Of a stretch of DNA of 64,000 nucleotides, positions 42,918 through 51,303 are shown in pieces (the first letter of the stretch is position 1; each line of letters opens with the position of its first letter). The notes below the pieces were generated by a model. It worked only from the letters and a program-made list of their open reading frames with translations, made no database searches and was not told the DNA's origin. This DNA comes from Stenotrophomonas rhizophila (GTDB lineage Bacteria; Pseudomonadota; Gammaproteobacteria; Xanthomonadales; Xanthomonadaceae), in the NCBI RefSeq assembly GCF_000661955.1, contig NZ_CP007597.1:3274755-3338754 (forward strand), given 5' to 3'. The position numbers were made by a program, and so were the translations under genes.

Positions 42918-42933
42918 TTAACGAATTAGTTAA
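42918..42933. promoter_or_regulatory. candidate operator of the ArsR-type regulator
   Basis: TTAAC and GTTAA form an inverted pair six bases apart, 9 bases before the ArsR start codon, inside a notably AT-rich patch. The divergent ECF sigma gene lies on the other side. Autoregulation through this dyad is inferred. Confidence 0.4.
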
Positions 42934-42942
42934 TTACCACCC

Positions 42943-43257
42943 ATGGACCGCATCTTCGAAGCCCTCGCCTCCACCGCACGTCGGCAGATCCTGGCCTACC
43001 TCAATGGCGGCGAGTTGAGCGCGGGCGAGCTGGGCGAGCGCTTCGATTTCAGCAAGCCGGCGCTGTCCAGCCACCTACGCATCCTGGAAGACGCCGGGCT
43101 GATCGAGCGCGAGAAGCGCGGCCAGTTCGTGTATTTCCGGCAGGTGCCCGACACGCTGGCCAATACCCTGTTCGCGTGGGCCGCCGAGGTCTGTCCGGTG
43201 GGCGGCCCGCTGCAGCGCGAAAGCCGCGCCCGTGCCCGCCGCAAACCCACCGCGTGA
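42943..43257 (+). CDS. ArsR family winged-helix regulator
   Basis: The 104-residue protein is a short ArsR/SdpR-type repressor: RIFEALASTARRQILAYLNG (helix 1-2), the recognition helix region LSAGELGERFDFSKPALSSH and the wing EREKRGQFVYFRQ. There is no obvious metal-binding CxC motif; a single Cys sits near the end. The gene lies 30 bases upstream of the 469-residue fused protein at 43288 and probably controls it. Confidence 0.85.
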   Translation: MDRIFEALASTARRQILAYLNGGELSAGELGERFDFSKPALSSHLRILEDAGLIEREKRGQFVYFRQVPDTLANTLFAWAAEVCPVGGPLQRESRARARRKPTA

Positions 43258-43287
43258 GCTGAGCGACCCAACGACAAGGAGATCGGC

Positions 43288-44697
43288 ATGCTGGACACCG
43301 CCCACGTGAGTCGTTCGTTTCCCAGCATCAGCCTGCCCTCCTGCGGCGATGGCAGCCCGGTCGAGGTGGCGTTGATCGCCCAGCTTGGGATCGGTGCCGG
43401 CGATGCGCTGCTGCGCGATGCGGGCCTGCGCCAGGCGCAGCATCCGCGCTTCGTCGACGCATTGGATGAACCCTCTGCGCGACTGGGCGGCATGCACCTG
43501 GCGCACGGCGATGCCTCGTCGCTGTACTCGTTCTCGGTAGGCCGCAAGGGGCATCCGTTCCATCGCCATGCCGGCCCGCGCATGTTCACCGCCATTGCCG
43601 GCAGCGGCGGCGCCCAGCTGCGTTTTTCCACCGTGTCCGACGCACAGCTGCTGCAGGACCCGGCCGCCTTCGTGCGCGCCCTGCGCTGCATCGACGTGCA
43701 GCCGGACTGCCTGTTCACCGTGCGCTTTGGCAGCGGTACCTGGCACCAGTTCGTGTCGCGTCATCCCCGGCACCCGGCGCTGTTTGCGTTGTCCTGCCAT
43801 GCCGATGAGCGCAGTGGTGCATTGAGCGAGGCGCAACGTGCGCGCATCGATGCAGGCGCCGCCGATATTCCTTCCCTGACCGACACCCTGCCGCCGGCGT
43901 TGCAGCAGCTGCTTGACCAGACCGACCTGGACCAGCTTCCGCGGGTGACGCTGTCGCTGCGCGCACCGGCCGCGTCGGTACTGGCCCGCTGCTGCGCCGG
44001 CAGCCGCGACCTGGTCGGCCGGGTGCGCAGCAGCCTGGCATGGTTGCGCCCTGCCCATGGCTACATCGGGCAGCGCGCAGCATGCGGCACGCTGGCCACG
44101 CAACCCGCAGCGCCGGCAGATTCACTGCTGCGGCAGGCGTTGCCGCAGGGCTTCGACCACCAGGATTACACCTATCTCACCCTGCCCGCCCACAGCCTCG
44201 GCGGGCACTCGGCGCGTGCGCTGCTGGAAGCGGTGCTGGAGGGATTCGTCCGCAACCCACCGCCGGGCGTGGGTCGGCTGATGGCCCTGCGCAATGTGCT
44301 GGTGACCCCCTTGCGGCTGCGCACCTCGTCGCTGGGCTGCCCGGTGTCCTCGCTGCTGTCTAACGGGCCCGGCGAGCGTTTCGCCGGTCGCTTCCCGGTG
44401 CATGCCCAGGTCACCGACGCCGCCGATCGCAGCGCCGAAGTCCTGCTCGGCGCCGACGACCGCCACCTGCAGTTCCGCTCGTGCGTGCGCGTGCAGGTGC
44501 TGGACGATGGTGCGGCGGTGATCGCATTGGGCACCCGGGTGCGTACGCTCAACGCGTTCGGCCGCCTGTACATGGCGGCGATCAACCGGGTGCACCGCCG
44601 CCACGTCAGCCCGGCGATGCTGCGCATGGCCGTGGCACACGCGCTGGCACCGGAACTGGCTACCGCGATATCGCTGCAGGACACCGCCCTGGCCTGA
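43288..44697 (+). CDS. two-part protein: cupin-like N-terminus plus DUF2867-like C-terminus
   Basis: The 469-residue protein seems to be a fusion. Residues about 60-200 have a His-rich, cupin-like pattern (VGRKGHPFHRHAGPRMFTAI, then FTVRFGSGTWHQFVSRHPRH). The last ~190 residues (DYTYLTLPAHSLGGHSARAL to LYMAAINRVHRRHVSPAMLR) resemble DUF2867, in which LRNVLVTPLRLRTS precedes a barrel-like domain. I cannot assign a function. It follows an ArsR regulator closely and converges with the 44708-45121 gene after 10 bases. Confidence 0.65.
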   Translation: MLDTAHVSRSFPSISLPSCGDGSPVEVALIAQLGIGAGDALLRDAGLRQAQHPRFVDALDEPSARLGGMHLAHGDASSLYSFSVGRKGHPFHRHAGPRMFTAIAGSGGAQLRFSTVSDAQLLQDPAAFVRALRCIDVQPDCLFTVRFGSGTWHQFVSRHPRHPALFALSCHADERSGALSEAQRARIDAGAADIPSLTDTLPPALQQLLDQTDLDQLPRVTLSLRAPAASVLARCCAGSRDLVGRVRSSLAWLRPAHGYIGQRAACGTLATQPAAPADSLLRQALPQGFDHQDYTYLTLPAHSLGGHSARALLEAVLEGFVRNPPPGVGRLMALRNVLVTPLRLRTSSLGCPVSSLLSNGPGERFAGRFPVHAQVTDAADRSAEVLLGADDRHLQFRSCVRVQVLDDGAAVIALGTRVRTLNAFGRLYMAAINRVHRRHVSPAMLRMAVAHALAPELATAISLQDTALA

Positions 44698-44707
44698 TCG
44701 GGTGGGC

Positions 44708-45121
44708 TCAGCGCTGGTGATCCGCGAGCCGTGCGACCTGCGCGGCCAGGTCGCCCGCTGCCCACTGGCCGAAGCGGGCCAGCGGAATGTCCGCCATGCC
44801 GCGGCGCGTGCCTTCCTGGAAGGCCGGATCAGGCTGACCGCAGTGCGGGCAATGCAGTTCTACCGACCAGGACGAGCCTGCGGGGGGATCGGCCAACGCG
44901 GCCAGCACCGGCCACAGCGCGGTGTCCTGATCGTCCGCGAGCAACGCGGCGACCTGCGCCGGCACCGCGCTGAAGCCGTCCACGATCGCGTGCTGGCGTC
45001 CGTCCACACTGCACAGCATCAGCGCGCCGTACACCGCATCGCCCAGGCTGGGATGGGCAAACGCCTCACCGCAGTGGCTGCAACGGGCGTCAAACAACGG
45101 CACGGTGCGCACGGTCTGCAT
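44708..45121 (-). CDS. small protein with two CxxC pairs
   Basis: The 137-residue protein has two CxxC pairs (ARCSHCGEAF at about 13-22 and LHCPHCGQPDP at about 90-100) that could form a zinc ribbon, separated by an acidic helical region. No named family was recognised. Its start codon lies two bases past the stop codon of the esterase gene, in the order esterase then this gene on the minus strand reading from 46065; the pair may be co-transcribed. Confidence 0.6.
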   Translation of the reverse strand: MQTVRTVPLFDARCSHCGEAFAHPSLGDAVYGALMLCSVDGRQHAIVDGFSAVPAQVAALLADDQDTALWPVLAALADPPAGSSWSVELHCPHCGQPDPAFQEGTRRGMADIPLARFGQWAAGDLAAQVARLADHQR

Positions 45122-45123
45122 GC

Positions 45124-46065
45124 TCAGCCGCCGTTGTACGGTCCGGTGCCCGGGTAAACCTGCAGCAGCGCGCGGGTCAGCGTGCTGGGGTACACGGTGA
45201 GGTGGTCTTCGGCCGGGACCACCCGGTTGTCCACCTGCAAGCCTTGGTAGCCGCGCTGGCGCAGGCGATCGGCGAAGGCCTGCGTATCGCGCACCATGTC
45301 GTTGCGCGGGCCATCTACCGTATCGGGCGTGGGCGTCTCTTCACTACCGATCGCCAGCAGTACCCGTGCCGGCAGTGCGCGGTGCTGCTGCGCGTAGTCC
45401 TTTTCAAGGCGGTCGATATAGTGCCCGTCGAACCACAGCGAGGGGCTGGACAGGATGTAGGTCTGGAACATCTGCGGGCGCGTGAGCAGCACATAGGTGC
45501 CGAACAGACCCCCGTAGGAATGCCCGGCGAAACTGCGCCGTGCCGGATCGGTGCGGTAGCGCGCGTCCACCGCGGGCAACACGTGCGTGGCCAGGAAATC
45601 GCGGTAGTGCGCGGCACCGCCGTAGACCACGTCGTTGCTGTAGTCGTCGTCGGCAGTGCGCTGCGGCTGGGTGGGCGTGTAGTCGCGCGAGCGGCTCTGC
45701 TTGGAGGTCAGCCCCTGCTGCGGCGGCAGCCCGACCAGGATGAAATCTTCCAGGTTGGCGCCGCCCTGTCCCACCAGGTTGCGCACGCTGCGCACCAGCG
45801 GAAAGCTGTACAGCGCGTCGGTGACGAACAGCACCGGGTAGCGCCGCTCCGGGTGCTGCGCGTAGCTGGCCGGCAGCGCCACCCAGATCGGGTAATCGCG
45901 CCCGGCCGGATCATGCACGCTCCAGCTCTCGGTATCGGGCAGGACCACGCCTGCCGCCGGCACCGCCGCCGCAGGTGCACTGCGCAGCGCATCGCCGTGC
46001 AGCGCACAGCCACCGGTGGTGGCCAGCACCATCATCGTTCCCAGCACGTTGCGCATTGCTTTCAT
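45124..46065 (-). CDS. secreted esterase of the IroE/BesA (PF00756) type
   Basis: The 313-residue alpha/beta hydrolase has an N-terminal export signal with a possible lipobox (LATTGGC) and nucleophile motif FAGHSYGGLFGTYVLL. SPSLWFDGHYI follows, as in the enterobactin/salmochelin-type esterases of the Fes/IroE/BesA group, then IGSEETPTPD and a late EDHLTVYPSTL with the catalytic His. It may hydrolyse a siderophore or another ester in the periplasm. The start could be 46065 or 46056. No siderophore gene adjoins it. Confidence 0.78.
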   Translation of the reverse strand: MKAMRNVLGTMMVLATTGGCALHGDALRSAPAAAVPAAGVVLPDTESWSVHDPAGRDYPIWVALPASYAQHPERRYPVLFVTDALYSFPLVRSVRNLVGQGGANLEDFILVGLPPQQGLTSKQSRSRDYTPTQPQRTADDDYSNDVVYGGAAHYRDFLATHVLPAVDARYRTDPARRSFAGHSYGGLFGTYVLLTRPQMFQTYILSSPSLWFDGHYIDRLEKDYAQQHRALPARVLLAIGSEETPTPDTVDGPRNDMVRDTQAFADRLRQRGYQGLQVDNRVVPAEDHLTVYPSTLTRALLQVYPGTGPYNGG

Positions 46066-46083
46066 CCGCGTTCTTCCGCCGTA

Positions 46084-47385
46084 TCAGCGCGCAAGCGTCG
46101 CAATTCCCTGCGGGCTTGCCAAGCCGGGGCGTTCAGCTGCGGTGTGGCTGGCCGCGCCCTGGCGCAGCGTAATCAGCGTGATCTCCGACGGTACGCCGAT
46201 GCGCGCCGCGAATCCGGCCCACAAACCGGCGCCGTTGCTGACATACAGGGTCATGCCGTCCACCGTGTAGCGCCCGGACACGTAGCCACCGTTGGCGTGC
46301 TTGACCAGCTGGTCCATGCCCAGGATGTGACCGCCGTGGGTATGCCCGGACAACTGCAGTGCAACGCCGTGCGCGGCGTTCGCGCGCGCCGCACCCGGGC
46401 GGTGGTCGAGCAGGATCACCGGGGCGCGCGGATCGGCGCCGGCGAGTGCGGCGGCCAAGTTCGGCATGGGCAGGCCATAGCGCACGGCCACCGGGTCGGT
46501 GACACCGGCAATGGTCAGCACGGCGCCGTCGCGGCGGACCTCGGTGTGGGAGTTCTCCAGCACCTGCATGCCCTGCGCGCGGAACGCCTGCATCCAGTCG
46601 GCGTACTGCGCGTAGTACTCGTGGTTGCCGGTGATGGCGATGACACCATCAGGGGCGCGCAGCCCGGCCAGCGGGGCAAAGTCGGCGGCACGTGCCGCCA
46701 CCGTGCCGTCAATCAGGTCACCGGTGATCACCACCAGGTCCGGCGACAGCGCATTGCTGTTGGCCACCACCTGGGCCACCCAGCCACCGGTGAGCAGGCG
46801 GCTGGCGTGGATGTCGGTGAGCTGCAGCACGCGGTAGCCGTCGAACTGTGCCGGCAGGCCATCGAGGGTCACCTCGATCTGCCGCGTCTGCGGCACGGCC
46901 ATGCCCTGCCAGATGCCATAGGCCGATACCACCAGTGCAGCGCCCATCGCGGCTGGCCGCAGCCATGGGGTGCGCAGTGCGGCGGTGGCACGGGGGCGGC
47001 GCAACAGGCGCGCGCCCAGCAGCAGGATATCCAGCAGCAGTACCGCCAGCGCGCCGATCAGCAGCGCGGTGAAGCCGGTGGCCAGCACCGCGATGACCGG
47101 CTTGGGAAGTTCCGGCGAGGCCATGGTGCTGGCGAACCGGGCCACGATGCGGTGATGCAGGGCCAGCGACACCACCAGCAATCCAAGCGGGCCGCGCAGC
47201 GACAGCGACACCCGCAACGGCCACACCACACGCCACACCACGTACAGCGCAAGCAACACACCAACAACACTCAGCACAGGCAGATCCAGTTTCAATGGGG
47301 GAGAGCCGACATCGCCGCTACACGGCGACAAGGCAGCCCCCATCTTTGCCGAATCCGCCGGTGGCTGCCACCGCGCCACTGTCAT
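46084..47385 (-). CDS. membrane-anchored metallophosphoesterase (YkuE/calcineurin-like)
   Basis: The protein (433 residues from the longest start) has three to four N-terminal membrane helices (about 35-160) and then a calcineurin-like phosphoesterase domain with LTDIHAS (Asp191, His193), ITGDLIDG, GNHEYY and LSGHTHGG, the full set of metal ligands. The start is uncertain: ATG at 47385, ATG at 47343 or TTG at 47295 are all in frame, and the last two would remove non-family sequence. The product probably cleaves a phosphoester at or near the membrane. It lies 18 bases upstream of the esterase gene on the same strand. Confidence 0.8.
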   Translation of the reverse strand: MTVARWQPPADSAKMGAALSPCSGDVGSPPLKLDLPVLSVVGVLLALYVVWRVVWPLRVSLSLRGPLGLLVVSLALHHRIVARFASTMASPELPKPVIAVLATGFTALLIGALAVLLLDILLLGARLLRRPRATAALRTPWLRPAAMGAALVVSAYGIWQGMAVPQTRQIEVTLDGLPAQFDGYRVLQLTDIHASRLLTGGWVAQVVANSNALSPDLVVITGDLIDGTVAARAADFAPLAGLRAPDGVIAITGNHEYYAQYADWMQAFRAQGMQVLENSHTEVRRDGAVLTIAGVTDPVAVRYGLPMPNLAAALAGADPRAPVILLDHRPGAARANAAHGVALQLSGHTHGGHILGMDQLVKHANGGYVSGRYTVDGMTLYVSNGAGLWAGFAARIGVPSEITLITLRQGAASHTAAERPGLASPQGIATLAR

Positions 47386-47423
47386 GTGGGCAACGATGCG
47401 CCTCGCGGCCGGCGTGCGACCAC

Positions 47424-47942
47424 CTATCGCCGCGGAGTGCGTGGCCTGCTGGTTGGCGCCGCGGCACGCGTGTCCGCTGGCGTCTTTGTTGCGGTACGTC
47501 TGCGCGCTGGCGGCGTTTTCGCTGTCGTGGCCGCCACGTTCGCTGCCACCGCCGCACGGATCAACGCCTTCAAGGCCGTCGCGTTGATGGTCTCGCCTTC
47601 ATGCAGATCGATCGCCCGGCGCGTGGTGCCCGTCAGGCTCGCGTTGAACAGCCCGGCCGGGTCCGCCAGTGCGGCGCCCTTGGCGAAGGTCATCTTGACC
47701 GCGCGCGCATAGATTTCGCCGGTGCACAGGATGCCGTCGTGCTCCCAGACCGGCACGCCGCGCCACTTCACCGTTTCCACCACGGCCGGGTCGGCCTGCT
47801 GGATGATGCGGCGCACGCGTGCCAGAGTGGTGCCGCGCCAGTCGTCGAGGCCGGCAATCTTCGCGTCGATCAGTTGCGCAGCCGAAGGCCCCTCCGTGTC
47901 GGCCGATGCGCTCGGGGTGACGCTGGAGGTAGCCTTGGTCAT
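47424..47942 (-). CDS. DUF1801-type protein (first copy)
   Basis: The 172-residue protein has a DUF1801/YdhG-like domain: LIDAKIAGLDDWRGTTLARV, ETVKWRGVPVWEHDGILCTG and VKMTFAKGAALADP. The C-terminal ~40 residues are Ala/Thr/Arg-rich (AATTAKTPPARRRTATKTPA), a basic tail of the kind seen on nucleic-acid-associated proteins. The ATG at 47942 gives MTKATSS. A second DUF1801 gene follows upstream on the same strand, so the two are likely a duplicated pair. Function unknown. Confidence 0.78.
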   Translation of the reverse strand: MTKATSSVTPSASADTEGPSAAQLIDAKIAGLDDWRGTTLARVRRIIQQADPAVVETVKWRGVPVWEHDGILCTGEIYARAVKMTFAKGAALADPAGLFNASLTGTTRRAIDLHEGETINATALKALIRAAVAANVAATTAKTPPARRRTATKTPADTRAAAPTSRPRTPRR

Positions 47943-47996
47943 GGGAATGTCCTGGCAGGGATGACGGTTGGAAGGCGCCACCGGCACGCGGGCCGG

Positions 47997-48446
47997 TTAC
48001 ATGCGCTCGCCGGGCAGGCGGCTGGCCTGGCGGACCCAGGCGCTGAACTGCGCCTCATCCAACGGCACCGTTTCGCGGATATGCAGGTAGCGCGTGTCCT
48101 GGCTCTTCGACGGCTCCGGCGGCACCGGCTTCAGCGCGGTGCCGCGGAAGAAGGCCACCTTGATGTACCCGGTGAAGCAATGGAGGCTCAGGAACCAGCC
48201 GTCATCGCCGGCGGCATACAGCGGTGAATTCCACTTCACCGCCTTGCGCACGCCCGGCACCGCCGCGCTGATCAGGGCATCCAGGCGTTCACCCACGGCG
48301 CGTTTCCAGCCGGGCATCGCCGCGATGTAGGCCTGCACGGGCGCGTCGCCCTCGCCTTTGGCAATCTGCGGATTGCCGCCGGCCAACAGGCGCGGCGCGG
48401 CGTTGGCGGGCGGAGTGGTGGCAGACGGTGTCGATCGCGTTGGCAT
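47997..48446 (-). CDS. DUF1801-type protein (second copy)
   Basis: The 149-residue protein has the DUF1801 core (GVRKAVKWNSPLYAAGDDGW, FLSLHCFTGYIKVAFFRGTA) after a Thr/Pro/Ala-rich N-terminal tail. Its core is only distantly similar to the 47424-47942 product, from which it is separated by 54 bases. The start ATG at 48446 is followed by PTRSTPS. Function unknown. Confidence 0.78.
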   Translation of the reverse strand: MPTRSTPSATTPPANAAPRLLAGGNPQIAKGEGDAPVQAYIAAMPGWKRAVGERLDALISAAVPGVRKAVKWNSPLYAAGDDGWFLSLHCFTGYIKVAFFRGTALKPVPPEPSKSQDTRYLHIRETVPLDEAQFSAWVRQASRLPGERM

Positions 48447-48520
48447 GGTGTACGCCTTCCGGAAGCAGACCAGAACCGCCTTATAGACCCCGGCGGACGG
48501 GATGGCAACGCAGGCAGGGC

Positions 48521-49027
48521 TCAGCGCGCGTAGCGGTACACCCGATCGTGCGGATCGCTGCGCGGGGCGCCGGCATCCAGCGTTCCGCCCAGCCGCTGGG
48601 CCACCCGCGCCGAACCGGGGTTGTCGGCCGCCACGTAGCTGACCAGCGTGGCCACGCCCAACGTGCCGAAGGCCCAGTCGCGCATGGCCTGCGCCGCCTC
48701 GGTGGCATAGCCGTGCCCCTCGTGGCCGGCATACAGCAGCCAGCCCAGCTCCTTTTCCGGAAACAACGGGCCGTCGTTGATGCCGATCTGCCCCAGGCAG
48801 GTGCCGGTGTCGGCGTGCTCGATCATCAGCGCACCGTGGCCGAAGAAGTGCCAGCAGGCCTGGTCGTGGCAGAACATGCCCCATGCCGCGCGCAGGTCGA
48901 ACGGACCGCCCAGCCCGATTGCGCGCGGCGACGCCAGGAACGCGGCATACGCGGGAAAATCGGCGATGGCCTGCGCGCGCAGCAGCAGGCGCGGGGTGCG
49001 CAAGGTGATCGGGGCGGCGGGCGCCAT
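48521..49027 (-). CDS. GNAT family N-acetyltransferase
   Basis: The 168-residue protein has the RimJ/RimL-type GNAT fold: LRTPRLLLRAQAIADFPAYA at the N-terminus, GQIGINDGPLFPEKELGWLL (beta-4) and the acetyl-CoA loop HEGHGYATEAAQAMRDWAFG, then VSYVAADNPGSARVAQRLGG. It transfers an acetyl group to an amine of a protein, antibiotic or small molecule; the acceptor is unknown. The start at 49027 begins just before the domain; ATG at 49057 and GTG at 49063 are alternatives. Confidence 0.82.
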   Translation of the reverse strand: MAPAAPITLRTPRLLLRAQAIADFPAYAAFLASPRAIGLGGPFDLRAAWGMFCHDQACWHFFGHGALMIEHADTGTCLGQIGINDGPLFPEKELGWLLYAGHEGHGYATEAAQAMRDWAFGTLGVATLVSYVAADNPGSARVAQRLGGTLDAGAPRSDPHDRVYRYAR

Positions 49028-49164
49028 TTCAGGGTCCCAAGGTGAACAGGCCGGCATGGTCACGCGGGGGCCACCGGCCGATCAAGCCCCCGGTCCGGCG
49101 TGGCTGAACAAAACCCGCCAGCGCGGCCGCCAGCACTTGCGCCGGGAAGGTCGCGCGCCTATAA

Positions 49165-49188
49165 ATGAGCAAGCACTCACTTACTCAT
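49165..49188. promoter_or_regulatory. TetR operator candidate at its own start
   Basis: ATGAG and CTCAT close an imperfect 24-bp dyad (left arm ATGAGCAAG, right arm CTTACTCAT) ending 4 bases before the TetR start codon at 49193. A closely related dyad lies in front of the next gene, so this fits autoregulation. Confidence 0.6.
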
Positions 49189-49192
49189 TCCC

Positions 49193-49762
49193 ATGGCCCG
49201 CCCGCTCAGCGAACAGAAACGCGACGCTATCCTCGACGCTACCGCCAAACTGGTGGCCGCGCAGGGCATTGGCGCGTCCACGGCGCAGATCGCACGGGCG
49301 GCCAAGGTGGCCGAAGGCACGGTGTTCACCTACTTCGAGACCAAGGACGCGCTGCTCAACGCGCTGTTCGTGCGTCTGGAAACCCGGCTGGCCATGGTGC
49401 TCGGCGCGGACTTCCCGGACCAGGCCGACGCCCGCGACCTGGTGCTGCATGCCTGGAATGCGTTGATCGCATGGGGCTCGACCTACCCCATCGATCGCAT
49501 GGCGCTGCGCCAGCTCAAGGTGTCCGAGCGCATCAGCGCGCACACCCGCAGCGAATGCGCGGGCCTGTTCGGCAGCATGCTGCAGGCGCTGGAAACCAGC
49601 CTGGCCAGCCACATCGATCCCGAACGGCTGCCGTTCTACCTGGGCCGGGTGCTGATCAACCTGCTGGAAACCACGCTGGAGGCGATGGCGGCCGACCCCC
49701 CACACGCCGCCACGCTGCAGCAGGCCGGGTTCGACCTGTTCTGGAAAGGCATCCAACGATGA
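49193..49762 (+). CDS. TetR family transcriptional regulator
   Basis: The 189-residue protein has an N-terminal TetR HTH (KRDAILDATAKLVAAQGIGA, then AQIARAAKVAEGTVFTYFET at about 31-50) and a helical ligand domain. It probably represses itself and the metallo-beta-lactamase-fold gene that follows after 58 bases, since both start regions carry an ATGAG/CTCAT dyad. The ligand is unknown. Confidence 0.9.
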   Translation: MARPLSEQKRDAILDATAKLVAAQGIGASTAQIARAAKVAEGTVFTYFETKDALLNALFVRLETRLAMVLGADFPDQADARDLVLHAWNALIAWGSTYPIDRMALRQLKVSERISAHTRSECAGLFGSMLQALETSLASHIDPERLPFYLGRVLINLLETTLEAMAADPPHAATLQQAGFDLFWKGIQR

Positions 49763-49783
49763 ACCCGTTTTTTCCTCCATTAA

Positions 49784-49803
49784 ATGAGTGCGTACACACT
49801 CAT
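49784..49803. promoter_or_regulatory. TetR operator candidate before the MBL-fold gene
   Basis: ATGAGTG and CACTCAT form a perfect 7-bp dyad around CGTACA, 17 bases before the MBL-fold start codon. The half-sites match the dyad before the TetR gene, suggesting one repressor controls both. Confidence 0.65.
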
Positions 49804-49820
49804 AAACCAGAAGGCACCGC

Positions 49821-50936
49821 ATGAGAGCCCTCCCCCTGCTTGCCCTTGCCTTCTCCCTCACCGTACTTATCGGGATGACCCTGACCGTGCCTATCGCCCC
49901 CAATGACCAGTCGCCGCAGATGCACGACGGCCACTTCGCCAACGTTGCCCCCAAGCCCAAGGAAACCGTGACCGGTACGCTCAAGCTGCTGTGGGAATTC
50001 CTGTTCGACCGCCCCGCAGGCACCACGCCGCCCGCGCCGCCACCGGTGCGCGCGATCACCGCCGCCGAGCTGGCCAGTGCCCCCGAGCACAGCCTGTACC
50101 GGTTGGGCCATTCGACCCTGCTGGTGAAGCTGCGCGGCGGTTGGTGGCTGACCGACCCGGTGTTCTCCAAGCGTGCCTCGCCGGTGCAGTGGATGGGTCC
50201 CAAGCGCTTCCACGCCCCGCCGATCGCGCTGCACGACCTGCCGCCCATCCGTGGCGTGCTGCTCTCGCACGACCACTACGACCACCTCGACCGCGCCACC
50301 ATCAAGTACCTGGCCAGCCGCGCCGATGTGTTCCTGACCCCGCTGGGCGTGGGCGACCGGCTGATCGCCTGGGGCGTGCCGCGCGACCGCGTGCGCCAGC
50401 TGGACTGGTGGCAGGAAACCGAGGTGGACGGCGTGCGCTTCGCGGCCACCCCGGCCCAGCACTTCTCCGGCCGCGGGCTGCGCGACGGCAACCGCACGCT
50501 GTGGGCGTCGTGGGTAATCCTGGATGACGGCCTGCGCCTGTTCTTCAGCGGCGACACCGGCTACTTCGACGGCTTCCGCCAGATTGGCGAGCGCTACGGG
50601 CCGTTCGACGTCACCTTCATCGAAACCGGTGCCTACGACGCCAAGTGGCCGTTCGTGCACATGCAGCCCGAGCAGACCGTGCAGGCCCACCAGGACCTGC
50701 GGGGCCGCTGGCTGCTGCCGATCCACAACGGCACCTTCGACCTGGCCCTGCACCAGTGGGACGAGCCGTTTGAACGGGTCAGCGCACTGGCGCGGCAGCG
50801 CGCCATTCCGCTGGCAACGCCGGGCATGGGCGAACGCCTGGACCTGGACGCACCGCAGCCCGGCACGCCGTGGTGGCGCCAGGTGAAGGCCGAACAGGAC
50901 GCGCGCCGGATCACCCCGGTGGGCAGCGCGATGTGA
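49821..50936 (+). CDS. MBL-fold metallohydrolase (NAPE-PLD-like)
   Basis: The 371-residue protein has an N-terminal hydrophobic segment (ALPLLALAFSLTVLIGMTLT) that may be a membrane anchor or signal, and an MBL-fold domain with HDHYDHLD (His150, His152, Asp154, His155), ATPAQHFSGRG, SGDTGYFDGF and PIHNGTFDLA. MGPKRFHAPPIALHDLPPI and ETGAYDAKWPFVHMQPEQTV are typical of the NAPE-PLD/RomA-like group that acts on lipids or phosphodiesters. It follows the TetR gene in a likely operon. It converges with the 50937-51152 gene so tightly that the two stop codons abut as TGATCA. Confidence 0.88.
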   Translation: MRALPLLALAFSLTVLIGMTLTVPIAPNDQSPQMHDGHFANVAPKPKETVTGTLKLLWEFLFDRPAGTTPPAPPPVRAITAAELASAPEHSLYRLGHSTLLVKLRGGWWLTDPVFSKRASPVQWMGPKRFHAPPIALHDLPPIRGVLLSHDHYDHLDRATIKYLASRADVFLTPLGVGDRLIAWGVPRDRVRQLDWWQETEVDGVRFAATPAQHFSGRGLRDGNRTLWASWVILDDGLRLFFSGDTGYFDGFRQIGERYGPFDVTFIETGAYDAKWPFVHMQPEQTVQAHQDLRGRWLLPIHNGTFDLALHQWDEPFERVSALARQRAIPLATPGMGERLDLDAPQPGTPWWRQVKAEQDARRITPVGSAM

Positions 50937-51152
50937 TCAGCGCAGGCCGACCACCGCGATGATGACCACCGCGATGCACCAGGTGATCGCCGTGCACAGG
51001 CGCACCTGCTGCACGGTCAGCGGTTCGGTGAATAGATCGACCAGGTCGAAGCTGAGCAGCGAAAACAGCCCCTGCATGCGCTCGGCGCCGCCCAGGAAGA
51101 CAATCCAGACACTCACCACAGTGATGGCCAGCAACAGCAGGAAGAACAACAT
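50937..51152 (-). CDS. small two-helix membrane protein
   Basis: The 71-residue protein has two hydrophobic segments (MLFFLLLLAITVVSVWIVFL and ITWCIAVVIIAVVGL) with a short acidic loop. The ATG at 51152 follows AAGGACC. It belongs to no family that I recognise. It is back to back with the MBL-fold gene with no intergenic base, and the UvrD-like gene starts divergently 152 bases upstream. Confidence 0.6.
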   Translation of the reverse strand: MLFFLLLLAITVVSVWIVFLGGAERMQGLFSLLSFDLVDLFTEPLTVQQVRLCTAITWCIAVVIIAVVGLR

Positions 51153-51303
51153 GGACAGGTCCTTGATCCGGGTGATGCTGGACGGGGCACGGCGACCCGG
51201 GCAGGTGCCGGGCACTGCCGCAGCATAAGCCAACGCACCCCGGTTGCACGCGCAGCCGGGGTGCATCTGCTACCGTGCCGGCAGCCGTCCGACTGCCCCT
51301 GCA

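Noticed and set aside
45202..47712. 836-codon plus-strand open frame across the esterase and phosphoesterase genes
   Set aside because: It spans two well-supported minus-strand genes and has no domain motifs.
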